From: Trifolium pratense
Taxonomy: Eukaryota > Streptophyta > Magnoliopsida > Fabales > Fabaceae
DNA length: 64,000 nt
Direction of reading: 5' to 3'
NCBI RefSeq assembly: GCF_020283565.1
Contig: NC_060060.1
Coordinates: 20,832,001-20,896,000 of the forward strand
Shown here: positions 58,478 through 64,000 of the stretch, one piece after another
Position numbering within the stretch: position 1 is the stretch's first letter
How the letters are laid out: every line of letters begins with the position of its first letter
Position numbers and translations under genes: made by a program
The notes under the pieces: model-generated
The model's input: the letters and a program-made list of their open reading frames with translations, nothing else
Database searches by the model: none
What the model was told of the DNA's origin: nothing

Positions 58478-58745
58478 TAGAGCATCCACAATGAAGATAC
58501 TCATTTTTGAGTACTTAACTGAGTCTCACGTGTACATATCACTCATTTATAATTTTTTATAATAGTACCTAATAAGTACGAAATCCCTCCAACCTAACGT
58601 ATCTTAAAAAGTTCTAAAAATATCTCACCAATAAATTTACATCATTATAAATGAGACCCACAAAAATAATATTGGTATTAATGCTTATTTTAGAACCGGT
58701 ACCTATTAGATACTCATTTATGTTTTGCTCCAGCGTATTTTTTGA
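58478..58745. mobile_element. Possible Tourist-like MITE remnant
   Basis: TTAGAGCATCCACAATGAAG at 58478 matches the usual GAGCATC(T/C)CCAATG start of plant Tourist-type elements, with a TTA before it. The inverse end was not clearly found (GTTTTGCTCCAGCG near 58720 is the nearest). Confidence 0.4.
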
Positions 58746-60231
58746 AAAAAATTTTTAAAGCCAGAATAAAGACAATAATGGGTTTGGGTGTTACAGTGAC
58801 GACGACAAGTGAAGCGGCGGCGACAGGCGAAGCGCCGACGAATTTTTTTTTATCTTACGGAGAAAGAAAAGATGAATCCGTAAGAAAAGATTAATAGTAT
58901 TTGTGAAAAGTGTTTTTTTAGTAAATGATAAGAATACGTGTAACTTAAAATATAATCAATGAAAAATAGTAAATAAAATATAATTATTTGAAAATTAAAG
59001 TAGTCAAAATTACTTTTGGTAAAAAATTATTTATGTTTGACTTGGACGCATATGGCTGAATTTAATTGGTGTCATGTCAGCATAAGGCACCTACCCTTAA
59101 TGTATGTGAGGGTTAATTAGAAAAAACCTTTATCTATTTATAAAAAGTTTATGATGGGCAAGATCTCTCGATTTCTCCAAGAAAATGGAGAACTCAATTT
59201 ATAAGAGGATGAACATAAAATATAAATGAGAAATTGATGAAATTCATTTGTGTTAGTCTGTCCCACGTACTTATAAATCATACTCTTCAATTATTATTTT
59301 TTAAATAGAAAAGATATATCAACTCGTTGCAATAATACTCAAGATCTTACTAAAAATTATATAAATAGTACATTACTACTAAAATTGGAAGGTCCCCTTA
59401 AACAAATATGGTACACATGCTTTATTATATATAAGGTTAAATATGTTTTCTAAGTTTTTCAGGTTAGTTTCTCGTAAGACAAATATTCATTTTTAATCGT
59501 ATTTGCAAAACTCACTTGGGTCAGTATGGTGGTATTAGCAATTTAAAGGAACTAATTAAAGATTAAAAGTTCCATTTTTCGTAAAAGTTTCTCAAAATAA
59601 AGACTTCTTACAATCTACAATAGATGACTAAAATATCAATTAAAATTTAATCACGGTTAAAATTAAAAACTCAAAATTATTTTGAGAATATAAAAGATAT
59701 TTAACCCTTATATATAATAACTTTCTAGAGAATATATAATTAAAAAGATAATAACTTTCTAGAGAATATATAATATAAAAGATATTTAACCCTTATATAT
59801 AATTAAAAACTCAAAATTATTTAGAGAATATAAAAGATATAAAAGATATTTTGATTGGTTTGTGAATTTTGCAAACAATTCTTGATAATAGCTAGAGAAA
59901 TAATATTGAGTTGAGACCTCTCATTTTTCTTTTCCATTTTTTCTCATCATCATTACTATAATCTTAAATTTTTAAATATATATTAAATAATTGGTTTCAC
60001 CAAATGTCATATTATTGCGTTTATATTCACAAAATATTAATAATGGTAAAAATGGAGGATAAAAAATAAAGAGGATTGATCTTGACTCAATAATACTATT
60101 TTGGCACGATGTTTAGCTGGGGACAACCCCCTCTATGGGTTGTGTTTCTTAGGTTGTTTGGTATGTCCCTTAAAAAGAAATTGTTACATCAATGAGATGA
60201 GATGAGTTCTTGGGTTAATGGGGCTTGGATT
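58746..60231. other. Intergenic, no gene recognised
   Basis: AT-rich, with a small tandem duplication of TAATAACTTTCTAGAGAATA (about 59716 and 59750) and repeated AAACTCAAAATTATTT (59668, 59806). Confidence 0.45.
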
Positions 60232-60447
60232 TGTTAGTGTTGTTAGCTTGTGGTTAGGCTCAGCAGGCTTAGGCCGTGCCAATGAGCAAGGTTAGGCGCG
60301 CGCGCAAGGCAAGCAGGCTTGGCCTGAAGTGGCTTGGCTAACAAGTTAAGTACTTGTAAGTGTGTGTACTTGCTTGTGTGTGATGTACTCCTATATAAGG
60401 ACTTGTTATGTGATGAATAAACTAGAGAATGCCATTTGAAACCAACA
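60232..60447 (+). mobile_element. 5' LTR of a Ty1/copia retrotransposon
   Basis: 216 bp from TGTTAGTGTTG to AACCAACA, with TGTT/AACA inverted ends. A TATA box CTATATAAGG lies at 60391-60400. The primer-binding site follows within three bases, and the gag-pol frame starts 130 bp further. The 3' LTR is beyond the window, so the boundaries rest on the ends and the primer site. Confidence 0.8.
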
Positions 60448-60449
60448 AT

Positions 60450-60461
60450 TGGTATCAGGAG
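60450..60461 (+). other. Primer-binding site (initiator tRNA-Met type)
   Basis: TGGTATCAGGAG directly after the LTR is close to TGGTATCAGAGC, the complement of the plant initiator methionine tRNA 3' end that copia elements use as primer. Confidence 0.8.
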
Positions 60462-60576
60462 ACCTCAAAATCCAGTTTTTGCAAAAACAGAAAAAAGTTA
60501 GTTACAACGGTGTAACCGTTTCTTTCTCTTCTCTTTTCTTTCTTCCTCCAACATAAAGCTTCACCAAGCTTTATCA

Positions 60577-63500
60577 ATGGCGGATTCTAATACACCATTT
60601 CATCAATCTATTCCAAAGTTCGAAGGATTCTATGATCATTGGGCTGAGCTCATGGAAAACTTGCTGCGATCGAAGGAATTTTGGAGCTTGATTGAACATG
60701 GTGTATCCGTTGCTCCTGCAAATGCAACGCAAGAACAGATACGTGCTGCAGAGGAAAGTAAGTTGAAAGATCTCAAAGTCAAGAATTACTTGTATCAATC
60801 CATCGATAGAGCAATTCTTGAAACAATTCTTGATCGAAGCACATCCAAAAGTATTTGGGAATCTATAAGACAGAAATACCAAGGTTCAACAAGGGTGAAA
60901 CGCGCTCAATTGCAATCTTTGAGGCGTGAATTTGAGCTATTGTTGATGCAAGAAGATGAATCAGTAGATGACTACTTTAGAAGAACTCTTGCAATTGCTA
61001 CAAAGATGACAGCACAAGGTGAAACATTATCTCAAGCCACTATTGTTGAAAAGATCACAAGATCTATGACTCAACGGTTTGAATATGTTATCTGCTCAAT
61101 TGAAGAATCAAGAGACGTTACTACAATGTCTATTGATGAGTTGCAGAGCAGCCTTCTTGTACATGAAGGAAGGATGAAGAGGCACAGAGCTAAGGATGAA
61201 GAGCAAGCTCTAAAAGCCTCCAATCTTGGCAGAGGTAACAACAATTCAAGCATTTCCACCACCACCAGAGGAAGAGGACGTGGTTCTAGGGGGCGTGGAA
61301 GAGGTAGATCCAATCCTATCTCTAAGGAATTTGTTGAATGTTATAAATGTCACAAGCTGGGACATTATCAGAGTGAATGTCCATCTTGGGAAGAAGGTGC
61401 AAACTATGCTGAATTCAATGAACATGAAGAACTCTTGATGATGGCTCAAGAAGTAACAGCTCACACACGTGATCAGGTTTGGTTCCTTGATTCTGGCTGT
61501 AGTAATCACATGATAGGCAACAAAGAATGGCTATTTGATTTTGATTCCAGTTTTAGAGAAACTGTGAAACTTGGTGATAACTCCATTATGTCTGTCATGG
61601 GAAAGGGAAATCTTAAGCTGCATTTAGAAGGGAAGATAAGTGTGATTAGTGATGTGTATTATCTTCCAAATCTTAAGAACAACCTGCTTAGTATTGGCCA
61701 GTTGCAACAGAAAAATCTTACTATAGTGTTTAGCAAGAACACCTGCAAGATATTTCATGAAGAAAAAGGATTGATTATTTCAACTCCTATGACAGCCAAT
61801 AGAATGTATGTTTTGCTTGCACCAGTTATGATGCCTCAGTGTCTTGTAGCAAAACATGAGGATATAGAACATATATGGCACTGCAGGTATGGCCATCTTA
61901 ATTTCAAAGGTTTGGTGACTCTTGCAAAGAGAACAATGGTGAAAGGCCTGCCTATATTGAAAGATTCAGCAGAATTATGCCCTGATTGTGTGATTAGCAA
62001 GCATCACAGAGATTCTATTCCCAAAACAGCATCATGGAGAGCTTCAAGCAAGTTAGAATTGATTCACTCTGATATTTGTGGGCCAATCAATCCATCTTCC
62101 AATGGAGGCTGCAGATATTTCATAACCTTCACAGATGATTTCAGCAGAAAGACTTGGACCTATCCATTGAAAGATAAGTCCAGTGCATTTGAAGTTTTCA
62201 GAAAATTCAAAGCATTAGTGGAGAAGGAATCAGATCATCAGATTAAATGTCTTAGAACTGATAGAGGAGGAGAGTTTACCTCAAGCCAGTTCAATGATTT
62301 CTGCAGTGAACATGGAATCAAAAGGCAATTAACTGCAGCATATACTCCTCAGCAAAATGGAGTTTCAGAAAGAAAAAATAGGACATTAATGAATATGGTG
62401 AGAAGTATGATGTCAGGGATGAATGTACCAAAGAGGTTTTGGCCAGAAGCTGTAGTCTGGGCCACACATGTCATCAATAGAAGCCCAACATTGTCTGTGA
62501 AAGATAGAACACCTGAAGAAGCATGGAGTGAAATGAAGCCTTCAGTATCTCATTTCAAGGTATTTGGTTGCATAGCATATGCACATGTGCCTGATGTCCA
62601 TAGAAAGAAGCTAGATCCCAAAAGTGTCAAGTGTGTTCACTTAGGGGTTAGTGAGGAATCAAAAGCTTACAAGCTCTATGATCCTGTGCAGAAGAAGATA
62701 ATCATTAGCAGAGATGTTGTTTTTGATGAAAAACAAGGATGGAGATGGAATGAAACAAGTGACAAAAAGGAAATTGAGTTAATAGACAATGATGCTGAAG
62801 ATTCAGTACAAGCTGAACCTGCTGAAGTTGATCCAGTCACTACTGAACCAGCAGTTCAAAGTGATAGTGACATGGACACTACTAGTGAAGAAAACTATGA
62901 TAACACAGAGGATGGTGTAGGGCAAAGAGCCAGAAGACCTCCAGGCTGGATGAGAGATTATGTGACTGGTTCTGAATTGCAAGAGGAGGAACAGTTGCAA
63001 AATCTAGCTGTGTTTAGTAATAATGAGGATCCAACTTGCTTTGAAGAAGCAGTGAAATTGGCTGTATGGAGAGAGGCAATGGATCAAGAGATAGAGTCTA
63101 TTGAGAGAAATGGAACCTGGGAATTGACAGATCTTCCTCAAGGTATGAAGAAGATTGGTGTGAAATGGGTTTTTAAAACAAAATATAATGAACAAGGCAA
63201 GGTTGAAAAGTACAAGGCCAGACTAGTAGCTAAAGGATACAGTCAGCAGTATGGCATTGATTTCAATGAAGTATTTGCTCCTGTAGCCAGATGGGATACA
63301 ATTAGAACCATTCTTGCATTAGCTGCTTCACATGGATGGAATGTATATCAGTCAGATGTGAAAAGTGCATTTTTACATGGTGACTTAGCTGAAGATGAGT
63401 ATGTTGATCAACCAGCAGGTTACAATAAGCAAGAGGGAAAAGTGTATAAGTTGAAGAAAGCCTTGTATGGACTTAAGCAAGCTCCAAGGGCATGGTATAG

Positions 63501-64000
63501 TAAGATAGAATCTTACTTTGCTCAAGAAAAGTTTCAGAAGTGTCCTCATGAGCATACATTGTTCATAAAACAAGATGATAAGAAGAATGTGTTGATTGTG
63601 AGTTTGTATGTGGATGACTTGATTTTTACTGGCAGTAATGAAGTTATGTTTGAAGAATTCAAAACCTCTATGAAAAGCAAGTTCTCAATGACTGATTTAG
63701 GCAAAATGAGGTACTTTCTTGGAGTAGAAGTAAAGCAGTTTGATGGTGGGATTTTCATCTGTCAACAGAAGTATGCAAAAGAACTTTTGTTGAGGTTCAA
63801 AATGGATCAATGTAACAAAGTGTGTAGCCCTATTGTGCCTGGAAACAAATTGATCAGAGATGAGAGTGGAAAATTGGTGGATGCTACTAATTACAGACAA
63901 ATGACAGGTTGCTTGATGTATTTGCTTGCATCTAGGCCTGATTTGACATTTTCTGTGTGTTTGGTGGCTAGATATATGGAGAGGCCTACTGAGATTCACT
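60577..64000 (+). CDS. Ty1/copia gag-pol polyprotein (cut by window end)
   Basis: Continuous frame from ATG 60577 at every point checked, with no stop seen, about 1,141 codons to the window edge. The gag region is followed by an Arg/Gly-rich stretch and a CCHC zinc knuckle (C255-x2-C-x4-H-x4-C). The protease has DSG (D305). The integrase has an HHCC-like zinc region, D499 in HSDICGP, D562 in LRTDRGGEF and E598 in NGVSERKN, which gives D-x62-D-x35-E. The order integrase before reverse transcriptase places it in Ty1/copia. The reverse transcriptase includes WVFKTKYNEQGKVEKYKARL and the catalytic YVDD at 1011-1014. RNase H and the 3' LTR lie beyond the window. The open frame suggests a young, possibly autonomous copy. 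Confidence 0.92.
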   Translation, partial: MADSNTPFHQSIPKFEGFYDHWAELMENLLRSKEFWSLIEHGVSVAPANATQEQIRAAEESKLKDLKVKNYLYQSIDRAILETILDRSTSKSIWESIRQKYQGSTRVKRAQLQSLRREFELLLMQEDESVDDYFRRTLAIATKMTAQGETLSQATIVEKITRSMTQRFEYVICSIEESRDVTTMSIDELQSSLLVHEGRMKRHRAKDEEQALKASNLGRGNNNSSISTTTRGRGRGSRGRGRGRSNPISKEFVECYKCHKLGHYQSECPSWEEGANYAEFNEHEELLMMAQEVTAHTRDQVWFLDSGCSNHMIGNKEWLFDFDSSFRETVKLGDNSIMSVMGKGNLKLHLEGKISVISDVYYLPNLKNNLLSIGQLQQKNLTIVFSKNTCKIFHEEKGLIISTPMTANRMYVLLAPVMMPQCLVAKHEDIEHIWHCRYGHLNFKGLVTLAKRTMVKGLPILKDSAELCPDCVISKHHRDSIPKTASWRASSKLELIHSDICGPINPSSNGGCRYFITFTDDFSRKTWTYPLKDKSSAFEVFRKFKALVEKESDHQIKCLRTDRGGEFTSSQFNDFCSEHGIKRQLTAAYTPQQNGVSERKNRTLMNMVRSMMSGMNVPKRFWPEAVVWATHVINRSPTLSVKDRTPEEAWSEMKPSVSHFKVFGCIAYAHVPDVHRKKLDPKSVKCVHLGVSEESKAYKLYDPVQKKIIISRDVVFDEKQGWRWNETSDKKEIELIDNDAEDSVQAEPAEVDPVTTEPAVQSDSDMDTTSEENYDNTEDGVGQRARRPPGWMRDYVTGSELQEEEQLQNLAVFSNNEDPTCFEEAVKLAVWREAMDQEIESIERNGTWELTDLPQGMKKIGVKWVFKTKYNEQGKVEKYKARLVAKGYSQQYGIDFNEVFAPVARWDTIRTILALAASHGWNVYQSDVKSAFLHGDLAEDEYVDQPAGYNKQEGKVYKLKKALYGLKQAPRAWYSKIESYFAQEKFQKCPHEHTLFIKQDDKKNVLIVSLYVDDLIFTGSNEVMFEEFKTSMKSKFSMTDLGKMRYFLGVEVKQFDGGIFICQQKYAKELLLRFKMDQCNKVCSPIVPGNKLIRDESGKLVDATNYRQMTGCLMYLLASRPDLTFSVCLVARYMERPTEIH

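Overview
The window looks like AT-rich nuclear DNA of a flowering plant, most likely a papilionoid legume. The genus is inferred from overall character and was not tested. It holds plant-type genes with many introns, plant gene families (an ATL RING-H2 ligase and an RSS3-like bHLH-MYC_N protein), plant SINEs, and Stowaway, hAT, Mutator-like and PIF/Harbinger elements. It also holds a ~2.9 kb LTR and a Ty1/copia element.

Layout: the last exon of an AP-1 gamma-adaptin gene (51-146, +) opens the window. A single-exon ATL-type RING-H2 E3 ligase gene (3049-4134, -) follows. From 6.5 to 9.5 kb there are a Mutator-like MITE, a ~2 kb Mutator-like element rich in hairpins, and a SINE. The main gene is a threonyl-tRNA synthetase of 19 coding exons (9990-21941, +). 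Exon-by-exon translation gives 712 residues with all expected domains. Its start region offers two in-frame ATGs, suited to organellar and cytosolic forms, and intron 4 appears to be a GC-AG intron. Its introns carry a Stowaway MITE and several SINEs.

From 23.9 to 30.6 kb there is a three-copy tandem array (period about 1,420 bp) of an unrecognised, beta-strand-rich coding sequence, mostly broken. One copy is split by a 2,932-bp solo LTR with a perfect 5-bp target duplication. From 30.6 to 35 kb there are a 277-bp tandem duplication and several non-autonomous DNA transposons whose target duplications are readable. A seven-exon RSS3-like gene lies on the minus strand (36350-38896).

From 39 to 60 kb I find no convincing gene. 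Readable mobile elements there include three hAT or hAT-like elements (one with a Harbinger-type element nested inside), a second ~1.9 kb hairpin-rich element related to the one at 7.3-9.3 kb, a CACTA terminus, SINE-like tRNA-derived sequence and LTR remnants. The window ends inside a Ty1/copia retrotransposon (5' LTR at 60232-60447, gag-pol from 60577) that reads open at every point checked.

The most unusual theme is a set of separate elements (6528-6696, 7266-9256, 34561-34817, 49395-51329) with 9-bp or compatible target duplications and terminal inverted repeats. Their termini or interiors are built from further small palindromes. The two large ones share internal sequence and a GAAACCATT/AATGGTTTC hairpin array but have unrelated ends. 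The cellular genes are unrelated housekeeping or regulatory genes and do not form a pathway.
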